64,000 nt of DNA, taken from positions 248,001 through 312,000 of the forward strand of contig CAVOYR010000004.1 in NCBI GenBank assembly GCA_963700735.1, read 5' to 3'. Position numbers and translations under genes: made by a program. Origin of the DNA: Anderseniella sp963700735 (lineage in GTDB: Bacteria; Pseudomonadota; Alphaproteobacteria; Rhizobiales; Aestuariivirgaceae). Below the pieces are notes generated by a model. The model was given only the letters and a program-made list of their open reading frames with translations, was not told the origin of the DNA and did no database searches. Below are positions 1 to 7,758 of this stretch, in pieces (position 1 is the first letter of the stretch; each line of letters starts with the position of its first letter).

Positions 1-279
1 CTGGTGATAACCGGCGTTGCGGTGTCTCAGGCGCCTGAAGGTGACGAGATGGCCCGCAATGGTGGCCAGACGATCATCCACAAGGATCCTGATGGTGCTT
101 GGCCGGGCACTCGCCCCCAGGCTGGCCAGAACCGTTACACGACCTATGAATCACCAGCTCGTTCAATGTCCCCGGCTGGTGGGCACTGGATCTGATTGTC
201 TAAATCTCTGCCGGTTCTGGCAGAAACAGGGTCTTCCAGCTATCGTGCCTGACGGTACTACGGTTTTCATGAGGCCAGC
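1..279. other. left-edge region without a recognisable gene
   Basis: A plus-strand frame is open from the left edge to a stop near 195 and could be the last ~60 codons of a gene beginning outside the window, but its translation resembles no family I know. Nothing convincing is seen on the minus strand. The last ~15 bases hold the ribosome-binding sequence of the kinase that starts at 280. Confidence 0.3.
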
Positions 280-2262
280 TTGTCGAAACGCCCCGTCTCA
301 TTTCTGATCCTGTTGATCGGGATACTGCTATCCGCTCTGGCAGGTTATACGGCCTACAGCGTTGTCGACGGCAAAAGGTTGCAAACCGACCGGTTTGCGG
401 CCGAAGCTGTTGTCGAGGATCTGCAAGGCAAGATCATCGTGATCGAAGGTCAACTGCGCGCCCTGCGCGGTTTTTTCACCATCAAGCGCAACGTGACCGA
501 CGGCGAATTCGAGAATTTCGCGGCCCAACTGGCTCAGCCACCCCATTTGCGCGCACTTCAGCTGGTGCAGTTCGTGAATCCGGGTGGACTGGAGGAATAC
601 GCCAGGCAGCAGCGCGTGTTCAGGCGCTATCCGTTCAATCCGACCGAACGAAGTGGCGAAGCCGGCGTTGTGGAAGTTTCTGCCGCGCGCAATCACGCCA
701 TCATCGAATTCATCTATCCGATGGCCGACAACCAGCGGGCGTTGGGTCTTGATATCTCGTCGAACTCCTATGCAACGGATGCCCTGGGTCGGGCGATGAT
801 GCACGGCAGCGTCGCGACCAGCAATCCGTTCAAACTGGTCCAGAGCCCGGACAAGACAGCGTTCAACATGTTCCTGCCGGTCGCCAGGCGAGATATCGGC
901 GAACCGGCGCAGGTCACGTTCAATGGCGCGGTGGCAGCGCTTGTTGCCACGGACGAACTGGTAACCGCATCGCAGTCGAACGAGAGCATTATCGCAAGCC
1001 TGACTGACCTTGAAACGGGCGCCGTCATCTACACCTCGTCCATACCGGTGGAGGGCCGTCCCCTCGTGGACTACAAGCTGCAGGTGGGCGACCGCAGCTG
1101 GAATGCCACGATCGCCGTGCCGGCCGGACGTACCAGCGCTGCTGCCGCAATGCTGGTGTTTGGCCTTGGTTCATTGCTGACGCTGGTTGCACTGGGCGCC
1201 TACGAGCAGACCCGATTGCAGGAACGCAACCGGCAGGTCGGTTCGCTGCTTGACCGCAGCGAGCATGCGCGCGCCATTCGCGATGCGGCCTACACGTCGC
1301 TGTTCAATGGCACGGGCACGGCGAACTGCGAAATCGAGGTCGGTACCGGGTTCGTCGTCAAGGCAAACCGCCGGTTGATGGAGGTGACGGGTTTCGAGCC
1401 GAACGAAATCGAAGGGCGTCTGCTGAACGACCTGTTCGACGCGCAGGACCAGCCCGCCGTTGCAACCTTGCTCAACAGCCTGAACCAGGGAGAGCCATTG
1501 CCCGGAGCAACATCGGTTCGCCTGCGCGACAACCAGGGCAGGATCCGCTGGATGCTCGTCAGTGCCGGGGAGCCCATCGAGAACGAGGCAGGCGGCACCA
1601 CGGCCAGCCTCGTCATGCAGGACATTACCTCCGCCAAGGAATCCTCCCAGGCCCGCGATCTGCTGGTGCGCGAGCTGGCCCACCGCGTGCGCAACACCAT
1701 GCAGCTGGTGTCGAGCCTGGCAGACCAGACCGCGGCCCGCTCGGCAAGCGTTGACGATTACCGGCGCAACCTCCAGGCCCGTTTGCGCGCACTGAACGTG
1801 GCCCAGGATGCCCTGTTTGAGGTCAACTGGGGCGCGGTGAAGCTGGATTCACTGGTGGACAAGATCCTGTCGCCGTTTGATGGCAACAAGGCTGACCACC
1901 GCATTACCACCAACATCGCCAGCGTCATGGTGAGCGCACAGCAGGCCCAGATGATCGCCCTGGCGATTCATGAGCTTGCCAGCAACGCGGCGAAGTATGG
2001 CGCGCTCAGCCATCGCGAAGGAGAGATCGTCCTCGACGTCCGCATTGAGCCCGGACCAAAGGATCGCCCCAATGATGAGGTGCTGAAGCTGCGCTGGTCC
2101 GAAACCAGTCCGACGCGCGGCATCGGCAAGCCCGAACAGAAGGGCTTCGGTACCATCATGCTGGAGAAACTGCTGGCCCGGCAGTATGGCGGTGAAACCC
2201 GCTTCACCTGGCGCAAGCAGGGCTTGCTGTTTGAAGCCGATCTGCCGATGTCGTCTGCTTGA
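280..2262 (+). CDS. CHASE-PAS HWE-family sensor histidine kinase
   Basis: Membrane sensor kinase of 660 aa. The TTG start is chosen because TGAGG lies about 6 nt upstream and the protein then opens with a hydrophobic segment (residues 8-28). A periplasmic CHASE-like domain spans about 40-270, a second membrane segment about 286-308, and a PAS domain about 335-455. The dimerisation/phosphoacceptor helix contains ELAHRVRN with His468. The ATPase domain has the HWE-family N-box HELASNAAKYGALS and the W-S-E element that gives the family its name. HWE/HisKA_2 kinases commonly phosphorylate PhyR in alphaproteobacteria, and this gene sits just upstream of nepR-ecfG with phyR nearby, so it is probably the sensor for the general stress response. 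That partnership is inferred from position. The signal it detects cannot be read from sequence. Confidence 0.88.
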   Translation: MSKRPVSFLILLIGILLSALAGYTAYSVVDGKRLQTDRFAAEAVVEDLQGKIIVIEGQLRALRGFFTIKRNVTDGEFENFAAQLAQPPHLRALQLVQFVNPGGLEEYARQQRVFRRYPFNPTERSGEAGVVEVSAARNHAIIEFIYPMADNQRALGLDISSNSYATDALGRAMMHGSVATSNPFKLVQSPDKTAFNMFLPVARRDIGEPAQVTFNGAVAALVATDELVTASQSNESIIASLTDLETGAVIYTSSIPVEGRPLVDYKLQVGDRSWNATIAVPAGRTSAAAAMLVFGLGSLLTLVALGAYEQTRLQERNRQVGSLLDRSEHARAIRDAAYTSLFNGTGTANCEIEVGTGFVVKANRRLMEVTGFEPNEIEGRLLNDLFDAQDQPAVATLLNSLNQGEPLPGATSVRLRDNQGRIRWMLVSAGEPIENEAGGTTASLVMQDITSAKESSQARDLLVRELAHRVRNTMQLVSSLADQTAARSASVDDYRRNLQARLRALNVAQDALFEVNWGAVKLDSLVDKILSPFDGNKADHRITTNIASVMVSAQQAQMIALAIHELASNAAKYGALSHREGEIVLDVRIEPGPKDRPNDEVLKLRWSETSPTRGIGKPEQKGFGTIMLEKLLARQYGGETRFTWRKQGLLFEADLPMSSA

Positions 2263-2295
2263 GGCAGCGTGGCTGAAATAAATCTTTCGATCTAT

Positions 2296-2320
2296 GCAAC
2301 CAACCCCTTCTGCCTACGTT
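2296..2320 (+). promoter_or_regulatory. candidate EcfG-type promoter upstream of nepR-ecfG
   Basis: GCAAC, 16 nt, CGTT. This differs from the EcfG consensus (GGAAC-N16/17-CGTT) at one -35 base. It is 45 nt before the 42-aa ORF and 270 nt before nepR. Autoregulation of nepR-ecfG is common in the group; here it is inference. Confidence 0.45.
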
Positions 2321-2364
2321 GAATCGGAACGTTGGAATGGACACCATTGAAACTTGAGAGATGC

Positions 2365-2493
2365 ATGACGAAGCTGACCGAGGATGAAGCACGATCTGCC
2401 ACGAACAACCGGATGCCGAGGCATGTCCTGTTTGTGGGCACGGCGCTGGCCATTGTATCCTTGACTCTGGCATTCTGGTACTTCGCAGCCTAG
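2365..2493 (+). CDS. 42-aa single-pass membrane peptide
   Basis: Small ORF between the sensor kinase and nepR. It starts with ATG, has CTTGAGAG 4-5 nt upstream, and encodes a charged N-terminus (about 20 residues) followed by one hydrophobic helix (about residues 21-41) ending WYFAA. Its position behind the EcfG-like promoter at 2296 and ahead of nepR makes it a likely first gene of the stress operon. I do not recognise the family. It could help the kinase or act as a stress peptide, but nothing in the sequence proves either. Gene reality rests on the ribosome-binding site, the clean membrane helix and the position. Confidence 0.5.
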   Translation: MTKLTEDEARSATNNRMPRHVLFVGTALAIVSLTLAFWYFAA

Positions 2494-2590
2494 GCTGACA
2501 ATGCTTGGCCAACGGGCTTTGAATGCTCCGGTTTGGCCTTTGCGTTTTCTGGAGTGCTAACGGCGTGGTGGATGGCATATGAGGAAGACA

Positions 2591-2782
2591 ATGCATCAAG
2601 CAACTTCGGGCGACGGCAGTGGCGGGCGCGACAGGCCTGCCCGCAAGCCCGACGCGATCGTTGAGGAGTCCATCGGACGGCACCTCAAGAAGCTCTATGA
2701 CGAAGTGGCCAATGAGCCCGTCCCTGACCGGTTTGCCGAGTTGCTGAAGCAACTGGAACAACAGGAGAAAGGTGAGGAATAA
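2591..2782 (+). CDS. nepR: NepR anti-sigma factor
   Basis: Anti-sigma factor of the alphaproteobacterial general stress response: it binds EcfG until phosphorylated PhyR sequesters it. The 63-aa product carries the NepR core IGRHLKKLYDEVANEPVPDRF, split across residues about 28-48, with an acidic tail. An in-frame ATG 12 nt earlier exists, but GAGGAAG lies directly before the ATG at 2591, so that start is preferred. It ends 3 nt before ecfG, so the two are almost certainly co-transcribed and translationally coupled. Confidence 0.9.
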   Translation: MHQATSGDGSGGRDRPARKPDAIVEESIGRHLKKLYDEVANEPVPDRFAELLKQLEQQEKGEE

Positions 2783-2785
2783 CCA

Positions 2786-3292
2786 ATGGCCGTCTCGCAA
2801 GAACTGCGCGAAGGGCTTGTTGGAAACATTCCCTCGCTTCGTGCCTTTGCCTACTCCCTTTGCGGAAACCCTGCTCGCGCCGACGATCTTGTTCAGGAGA
2901 CGATGGTCAAGGCCTGGGCCAACTTCCATTCCTTCCAGGAAGGCACCAACCTGCGTGCCTGGCTGTTCACCATCCTGCGCAACGAGTTCTACTCGCAGAT
3001 GCGCAAGAAGGGCCGCGAGATCGAGGATGCTGACGGCATGATTGCCGGGCGTCAGGCGGTTGATGGCAACCAGGAAAGCCATCTCGCCCTGGAAGAGTTG
3101 AAGGCCGCGCTGGCGGATCTGCCTGACGACCAGCGTGAAGCCATCGTGCTGATCGGGGCCTCCGGCATGGCCTACGAGGAAGCTGCCGAAATCTGCGGTG
3201 TCGCGGTCGGCACCATGAAGAGCCGCGTCAGCCGGGCCCGCAAGCGCCTTGCCGAAGTGCTTGGCCATGCAGAGTTCGATCTGGCCAGCTGA
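2786..3292 (+). CDS. ecfG: EcfG-family RNA polymerase sigma factor
   Basis: Group ECF15 sigma factor of 168 aa directing RNA polymerase to GGAAC/CGTT promoters. Region 2 includes ARADDLVQETMVKAW (about residues 32-46) and region 4 contains LPDDQREAIVLIGASG followed by the DNA-binding helix around VGTMKSRVSRARKRL. Length and motifs match full-length EcfG. It lies 3 nt downstream of nepR and converges with the FNT gene. Its likely targets within this window are the promoters at 4508, 5478 and possibly 2296 and 24239. Confidence 0.93.
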   Translation: MAVSQELREGLVGNIPSLRAFAYSLCGNPARADDLVQETMVKAWANFHSFQEGTNLRAWLFTILRNEFYSQMRKKGREIEDADGMIAGRQAVDGNQESHLALEELKAALADLPDDQREAIVLIGASGMAYEEAAEICGVAVGTMKSRVSRARKRLAEVLGHAEFDLAS

Positions 3293-3314
3293 CCAAACCT
3301 GGCGCCAGCCCCAA

Positions 3315-4196
3315 CTAATTCTTCTGCTTCCCGAACATCTTGTCGATGTAGGTTGTCTTCTGGTGCAGCTCCTGCTCGATCTGGCCGTAGGTGAGCAGGG
3401 CAAACAGGCCGGTTCCCCCGACGACATTGCCCAGCAGCGTCGGCAGGAAGAACCCGCCAAGCATGGCGATCAGCGACACGTCTCCGGCATAGACCAGCAG
3501 GAAGCCTTCCACCGTACCGGCCACCACGTGAGTGAAATCGCCCGCAGCGATCAGGTAAGTGATCAGGATGATCAGCCACAACCCGGCTGAGTGTGCGTTG
3601 GGCAGCATCCATACCAACGCCGCAATCAGCCAGCCGGCGAAAATGCCCTTGATGAACATCTGCCAGACGGAATTCTCCATCATGTGATGGCTGATCGACA
3701 GGCTGGCCGTGAGTACCTCGGGTGGAATGGCACCGGTATAGTAAAGCCCCGCGGCAAACAGTGCGCAGCCGGCAAAGTTGGCCGCCAGCACGCTCGACCA
3801 CAACCGAGCCACGCCGGCAAATCCAAGCCTGCTGGGCTTCAGCAGCACCGGCAGCACGACGGTGATGGTATTCTCGGTGAACAGTTGCAGCCGGGCCATG
3901 ATCACCATCACGAACCCCACGCTATAGCCAAGATTGTCAATCAGCGGCCGCCACGCGGTGTCGGGCAGGCGTGCCAGCAGGATCGCTTCCGCCAGAACCG
4001 AGAAGCCGATGGCAAGTCCTGCGGCAAAGCCCGAGATGACCAGCGACTGGACCGGGCGCGTCAGCTCTTCCTCGCCCGACCGCCGGATGATCTCGTACAG
4101 GACCGGTGTTGCAAGACTGGCGTTCTGCTGGACCAATTCTTCTTCCTCCTGGTCAAGCTCTATCTGGGGTTCGTCAGTCTTTGTCCTGTTGCTCAA
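3315..4196 (-). CDS. formate/nitrite transporter family protein (YfdC-like)
   Basis: Integral membrane channel of the FNT family, 293 aa with about six helices. The acidic N-terminal extension (about residues 8-30) and the motif LQLFTENTI near residue 105 resemble the YfdC branch rather than classical FocA or NirC, so the transported anion is uncertain. The C-terminus is a short charged cytoplasmic tail. It converges with ecfG (22 nt apart) and lies downstream of the DUF1328 peptide gene, so it may be read from the EcfG promoter at 4508. That read-through is inference, since 110 nt separate the two genes. Confidence 0.85.
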   Translation of the reverse strand: MSNRTKTDEPQIELDQEEEELVQQNASLATPVLYEIIRRSGEEELTRPVQSLVISGFAAGLAIGFSVLAEAILLARLPDTAWRPLIDNLGYSVGFVMVIMARLQLFTENTITVVLPVLLKPSRLGFAGVARLWSSVLAANFAGCALFAAGLYYTGAIPPEVLTASLSISHHMMENSVWQMFIKGIFAGWLIAALVWMLPNAHSAGLWLIILITYLIAAGDFTHVVAGTVEGFLLVYAGDVSLIAMLGGFFLPTLLGNVVGGTGLFALLTYGQIEQELHQKTTYIDKMFGKQKN

Positions 4197-4308
4197 TGCC
4201 TGGTCTTCCTTGCGTGGTGATGATCGCTCAAACGCAGCGGCCCGGATGAAACGCTGTTGGTCTCAACCGGGCCGGAGTGTGCGTCAGCCTTGTCGGCCTC
4301 AAAACCCG

Positions 4309-4473
4309 TCAGGCTCGACGGGATATGTGTGCGATGACCGAAATCGCCAGCGCGATGAGGAAGATGAAGAACAGGATCTGGGCGATGCCGGCAGAAGCGC
4401 CTGCAATGCCGCCAAATCCCAATACACCTGCAATCAGTGCGACGACGAAGAACACGATGGCCCAATACAACAT
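4309..4473 (-). CDS. DUF1328 small membrane protein
   Basis: A 54-aa protein with two hydrophobic helices and the DUF1328 pattern MLYWAIVFFVVALIAGVLGF. The start is fixed by AGGAGA 7 nt upstream; a longer frame exists but has no ribosome-binding site. DUF1328 proteins are frequent members of general stress regulons in alphaproteobacteria. Here a perfect EcfG promoter stands 35 nt upstream of the start (4508-4532), which directly supports membership. Biochemical function is unknown. Confidence 0.88.
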   Translation of the reverse strand: MLYWAIVFFVVALIAGVLGFGGIAGASAGIAQILFFIFLIALAISVIAHISRRA

Positions 4474-4507
4474 GGCAATCTCCTTTGAGTTTGTAAGTTG
4501 TACTGTC

Positions 4508-4532
4508 AACGCCATCCTGCGGTATCAGTTCC
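4508..4532 (-). promoter_or_regulatory. EcfG-type promoter of the DUF1328 gene
   Basis: On the minus strand GGAAC, 16 nt, CGTT: exact match to the -35/-10 consensus. The -10 box lies 35 nt from the DUF1328 start codon, an ordinary leader length. Confidence 0.75.
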
Positions 4533-4555
4533 CGCTCATAACCGCGCGGGAGGCC

Positions 4556-5356
4556 TCAGGCTGCGGCCTCCTTCGATCCGGCGGTCCGGTCAAAGAACAG
4601 CGCCTGTGAGATGATCGCCTTCACCATTTCCGGCACGAATGGCTTGGTGATCAGGAAGGCGGGCTCAGGCTTTTCGCCGGTGAGCAGCCGCTCCGGAAAC
4701 GCCGTGATGAAGATGACCGGCACGTCGAAGGTCTTGATGATGTCGTTGACGGCATCAATGCCCGAACTGCCGTCGGCAAGCTGGATGTCTGCCAGCACAA
4801 GGCCCGGATTGGTGCGCCCGGCCATGTCCACCGCTTCGGTGCGGGTGCGGGCCACGCCCAGCACTTCATGGCCCAGGTCCTCGACCAGCGTTTCGATGTC
4901 GTGCGCGATCAGCGGTTCATCCTCGATGATCAGCACCCGGGTGTGCACCTGTTCGGCAATCTCCTGACCGGCCTGGTCGAGCAGGCTGGACAGTTCATCC
5001 GCCGGCTTGTTCAGGATGGTGGCTGCCTCATCGGGGGTGAACTCCTCCACCGATACCAGCAGGAACGCCTGCCGGGCCAGCGGCGTCAGGGCGTCCAGCT
5101 TGCGCGAGGCACTGCGCTCCCACGACTCGGCCGATGATCCTTCCAGGTTGACCGGCAACGAACTCCACATCGACGACATCACGCGATAGGCCTCGACGCG
5201 GGCATCTGCCGACCCGTCAAACGACGCCGGATCGGCAATCAGGGCTTCCAGCATGGCACCGACATACGCGTCTCCACTGGCCTGGGAGCCGGTCAGCGCG
5301 CGGGCATAACGGCGAAGTCTCGGCAGCAAGGGTGCAATCTGGCTGGCAATGCTCAT
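4556..5356 (-). CDS. phyR: PhyR response regulator / anti-anti-sigma factor
   Basis: Central switch of the general stress response, 266 aa. Residues 1-130 form the sigma-like domain that mimics EcfG and binds NepR after phosphorylation. Residues about 140-262 form the receiver domain, with IIEDEPLIA at 143-151, acceptor Asp190 in LVLADIQL and Lys in FLITKPF. A longer frame extends upstream, but the ATG at 5356 with AGGAGAC about 9 nt before it gives the usual family length. A perfect EcfG promoter lies 122 nt upstream, implying positive feedback. Together with nepR, ecfG and the HWE kinase it completes a partner-switching circuit. Confidence 0.95.
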   Translation of the reverse strand: MSIASQIAPLLPRLRRYARALTGSQASGDAYVGAMLEALIADPASFDGSADARVEAYRVMSSMWSSLPVNLEGSSAESWERSASRKLDALTPLARQAFLLVSVEEFTPDEAATILNKPADELSSLLDQAGQEIAEQVHTRVLIIEDEPLIAHDIETLVEDLGHEVLGVARTRTEAVDMAGRTNPGLVLADIQLADGSSGIDAVNDIIKTFDVPVIFITAFPERLLTGEKPEPAFLITKPFVPEMVKAIISQALFFDRTAGSKEAAA

Positions 5357-5477
5357 TTGGTGATGTCTCCTGGCAAGCGCCTCACAACGGGCGCCTTGGG
5401 TTGGGTTGCGCCCGGGCGCACGGCAATTCGGCAAACGTGTCCAATGGGGGTGAACAGAACTCCTGCATGTGCGCGAC

Positions 5478-5502
5478 AACGGACGAGACCGGGATTGGTT
5501 CC
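5478..5502 (-). promoter_or_regulatory. EcfG-type promoter of phyR
   Basis: On the minus strand GGAAC, 16 nt, CGTT, an exact consensus match 122 nt upstream of the phyR start. Autoregulation of phyR is known in related species. The long leader leaves room for a second promoter. Confidence 0.7.
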
Positions 5503-5680
5503 ATTAAATTTACGTGATTGCGCGCAATGCCGCAATCGACCCCCGGGCAGGGGAGCCGGCACCCCTCATGACCACGAAATTTTGGAACCGATGCAGCAGC
5601 GCGGACATTGACAGTCCATACCGGCCTTGGCAGCCCCGGCGGCTTTCAGGGTCATCATGGACCAGAAGGAGTCTTATTCG

Positions 5681-6001
5681 ATGAAGAAGTTTCTCGCCGT
5701 AACCGCCATCGCCCTTGCCGCCACCCTCTCGGCCGCACCCGCCATGGCCGACCAGATCGATCCGAACAACCCGAACGTCACCAACGAGCGCGTTGATGCC
5801 GATGGCCGCGCCGACATCCAGTCGCGCTATGACGAGTGCAAGACCTTGCAGGACTCGCTGGTCAACAATGCCACCAACCAGCAGATGGATTCGTTCAACA
5901 CCCAGTGCGCCGAATTCGTTGACACAAAGACCGGCAAACTGGCCGTTGATCCGAGCGCGACGAACCAGCAGATGGGCGTTGAATCCAATACCGCCAACTG
6001 A
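5681..6001 (+). CDS. small secreted protein of unknown function
   Basis: A 106-aa protein with a clear Sec signal peptide (MKKFLAVTAIALAATLSAAP, cleavage after AMA near residue 23), leaving an 83-residue hydrophilic, Asn/Gln/Asp-rich mature part with two cysteines. The phrase ATNQQM occurs twice, about residues 65-70 and 93-98, a hint of an internal duplication. The start is set by AGAAGGAG about 9 nt upstream. I do not recognise the family. It stands alone, divergent from phyR, with its own terminator at 6050. A GGAAC at 5584 is not followed by a proper -10, so stress control is unproven. Confidence 0.75.
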   Translation: MKKFLAVTAIALAATLSAAPAMADQIDPNNPNVTNERVDADGRADIQSRYDECKTLQDSLVNNATNQQMDSFNTQCAEFVDTKTGKLAVDPSATNQQMGVESNTAN

Positions 6002-6049
6002 TCACCTTGCAGGTGACACGGCCGGTGATTAGCCGACCGTAGAGTTCAG

Positions 6050-6080
6050 GGCCGGGGCGAGCCATCGTCCCGGCCTTTTT
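6050..6080 (+). terminator. rho-independent terminator of the secreted protein gene
   Basis: An 11-bp GC-rich stem with one mismatched pair, a 4-nt loop, then five T. Confidence 0.8.
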
Positions 6081-6117
6081 GCTGCCGCGCAGGGACCGAT
6101 GGTCTGAAAAGCAAACA

Positions 6118-6146
6118 GGCCCGCCACGTTGAACCGTGGCGAGCCC
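6118..6146 (-). terminator. likely terminator of tRNA-Pro
   Basis: Read on the minus strand, a GC-rich hairpin (arms around CGCCACG/CGTGGCG) begins 8 nt after the tRNA CCA end and is followed by a T-rich tract. Confidence 0.6.
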
Positions 6147-6154
6147 GTTGTTAT

Positions 6155-6231
6155 TGGTCGGAGTGGCGAGATTCGAACTCACGACCCCCTGCTCCCGAAG
6201 CAGGTGCGCTACCAGGCTGCGCTACACTCCG
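6155..6231 (-). tRNA. tRNA-Pro (anticodon CGG)
   Basis: A 77-nt cloverleaf including an encoded CCA. The acceptor arms are CGGAGTG/CACTCCG, the anticodon stem is CCTGC/GCAGG with loop TTCGGGA, and the T-arm contains GTTCGAATC. Anticodon CGG reads the CCG codon, which is common in this genome. Confidence 0.96.
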
Positions 6232-6380
6232 TTGCTCTTGTGCGGGCCGGGTTATATCGCCGTCCCACGGCCTGCGCAAGCCATCATGGCAAAGCTTACA
6301 AGTGCCGTTGCAGCGCGAAAGCGGAATCAGTATGGTGCGCCTCCATCGGGCACCGGAGCATTGCGGTTTCCCGCATTAAT

Positions 6381-6455
6381 TGGGGCGTAGCCAAGTGGTA
6401 AGGCAGCGGTTTTTGGTACCGCCATTCCCAGGTTCGAATCCTGGCGCCCCAGCCA
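6381..6455 (+). tRNA. tRNA-Gln (anticodon TTG)
   Basis: A 75-nt cloverleaf including CCA. Acceptor arms TGGGGCG/CGCCCCA, anticodon stem GCGGT/ACCGC with loop TTTTGGT, T-arm GGTTCGAATCC. It is 22 nt upstream of the MFS gene and transcribed in the same direction. Confidence 0.96.
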
Positions 6456-6477
6456 GTTCCCGGCAGGAAAATTCCCG

Positions 6478-7758
6478 ATGACCACACCCTCTGCTGCAGG
6501 AACCGTGCGCCCCATGACACTGCTGCGGCTGCTGCTGACGGTGCTGTTGCCGTTCTCGCTGTGCTATTTCCTGTCCTATCTCTACCGCGCCGTGAACGCG
6601 GTCATCGCGCCCAACCTCGTCAGCGACATCGGGCTGGACGCTGGCGAGCTTGGCCTGTTGACCGCCGCCTACCTGATCGGCTTTGCCGGGTTCCAGATCC
6701 CCCTTGGCGTCCTGCTCGACCGGTTCGGCCCGCGCAAGGTGCAGGCGCTGCTGCTGTGCGCCGGTGCTGCCGGTGCGGCGCTGTTTGCGATGTCCGCCGA
6801 CAAGTGGGGCCTGAGCTTTGCCCGCATGCTGATCGGCATGGGCTCTGCCGGTGGCCTGATGGCGGGCTTCAAGGCCGTCAGCATCTGGGTGCCGGAAGAC
6901 CGCCGTGCCCTTGCCAATGCCTGCATCATGGCGGTGGGCGGCCTCGGCATCCTGACCGCCACCGTGCCGGCTGAATGGGCCACCGCCACCTTTGGCTGGC
7001 GGCACATGTTCCTCGGCATCATGGCGATCACCTTTGCCGTGGCGATGTTTCTCTACGTCGTGGTGCCGGAACGGCCAGCGTCGATGGCTGCCGCTGCAAC
7101 CCGGCCCGGCGCCAGCGTGCTGGGCGCCATCGGCACCATCTACACGGACCCCGTGTTCTGGCGCATCGCGCCGTTCGTGGCGCTGACGGCGGGCTGCCAC
7201 ATCGGCATCCAGACCCTGTGGGCCGGACCCTGGCTGCGCGACATCGCGGGCCTCGACCGGGCAGGCGTTGCCAGCGTGCTGGGCCTGCAGGCCGTCGGCT
7301 TCCTCATCGGCACGCTGATGAGCGGCTGGGTGGCAGACTGGCTGGGCCGCCGGGGCGTCAGCCTGCTCGTCACCATGACCGGCTTCATCATCATCTTCAT
7401 GGCCGTGCAATTGCTCATCCTGTTCGAGCCGGTGGCCTTTGCGCCGGCCGCCTGGTTCACCTTCGGCATGTTCGGGCAAGCCGGCATCCTCGCCTATCCG
7501 TGGCTGGCCCGGTACTTCGGGTCAGACCTTGCGGGCCGCTCCAACGGCTGCCTAAACACGCTGGTGTTCGCCGTGGCCTTCATCTCGCAGTACGCCATCG
7601 GCGCCATCATCGACCTGTGGCCGCTGGCAGCGGACGGCGGCTACCAGCCGCAGGCCTACCAGGCGGGCTTTGGCCTGTTCCTCGCGCTGCAACTGGTGAC
7701 GCTGATCTGGTTTGCCCTCAAGGTGCCCGCCGGAAACGCCCGAAAGGACCCCGCATGA
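6478..7758 (+). CDS. MFS transporter
   Basis: Major facilitator superfamily permease of 426 aa with about 12 transmembrane helices. The loop 2-3 signature is LLDRFGPRKVQ (about residues 78-88), and a matching loop DWLGRRG begins the second half. A second in-frame ATG at 6514 is a plausible alternative start because the first 12 residues are hydrophilic. It overlaps the asparaginase gene by 4 nt (ATGA), so the two form a tight operon. Import or export of asparagine or a related small amide would fit, but the substrate is inferred only from that pairing. Confidence 0.85.
   Translation: MTTPSAAGTVRPMTLLRLLLTVLLPFSLCYFLSYLYRAVNAVIAPNLVSDIGLDAGELGLLTAAYLIGFAGFQIPLGVLLDRFGPRKVQALLLCAGAAGAALFAMSADKWGLSFARMLIGMGSAGGLMAGFKAVSIWVPEDRRALANACIMAVGGLGILTATVPAEWATATFGWRHMFLGIMAITFAVAMFLYVVVPERPASMAAAATRPGASVLGAIGTIYTDPVFWRIAPFVALTAGCHIGIQTLWAGPWLRDIAGLDRAGVASVLGLQAVGFLIGTLMSGWVADWLGRRGVSLLVTMTGFIIIFMAVQLLILFEPVAFAPAAWFTFGMFGQAGILAYPWLARYFGSDLAGRSNGCLNTLVFAVAFISQYAIGAIIDLWPLAADGGYQPQAYQAGFGLFLALQLVTLIWFALKVPAGNARKDPA

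Noticed and set aside
2204..3460. 418-codon open frame on the minus strand across nepR-ecfG
   Set aside because: It runs antisense to recognised genes, has no family features and a composition typical of a GC-rich shadow frame.
5584..5610. EcfG promoter before the small secreted protein
   Set aside because: GGAAC is followed by CATT after 17 nt, not CGTT, so the match is too weak to call.
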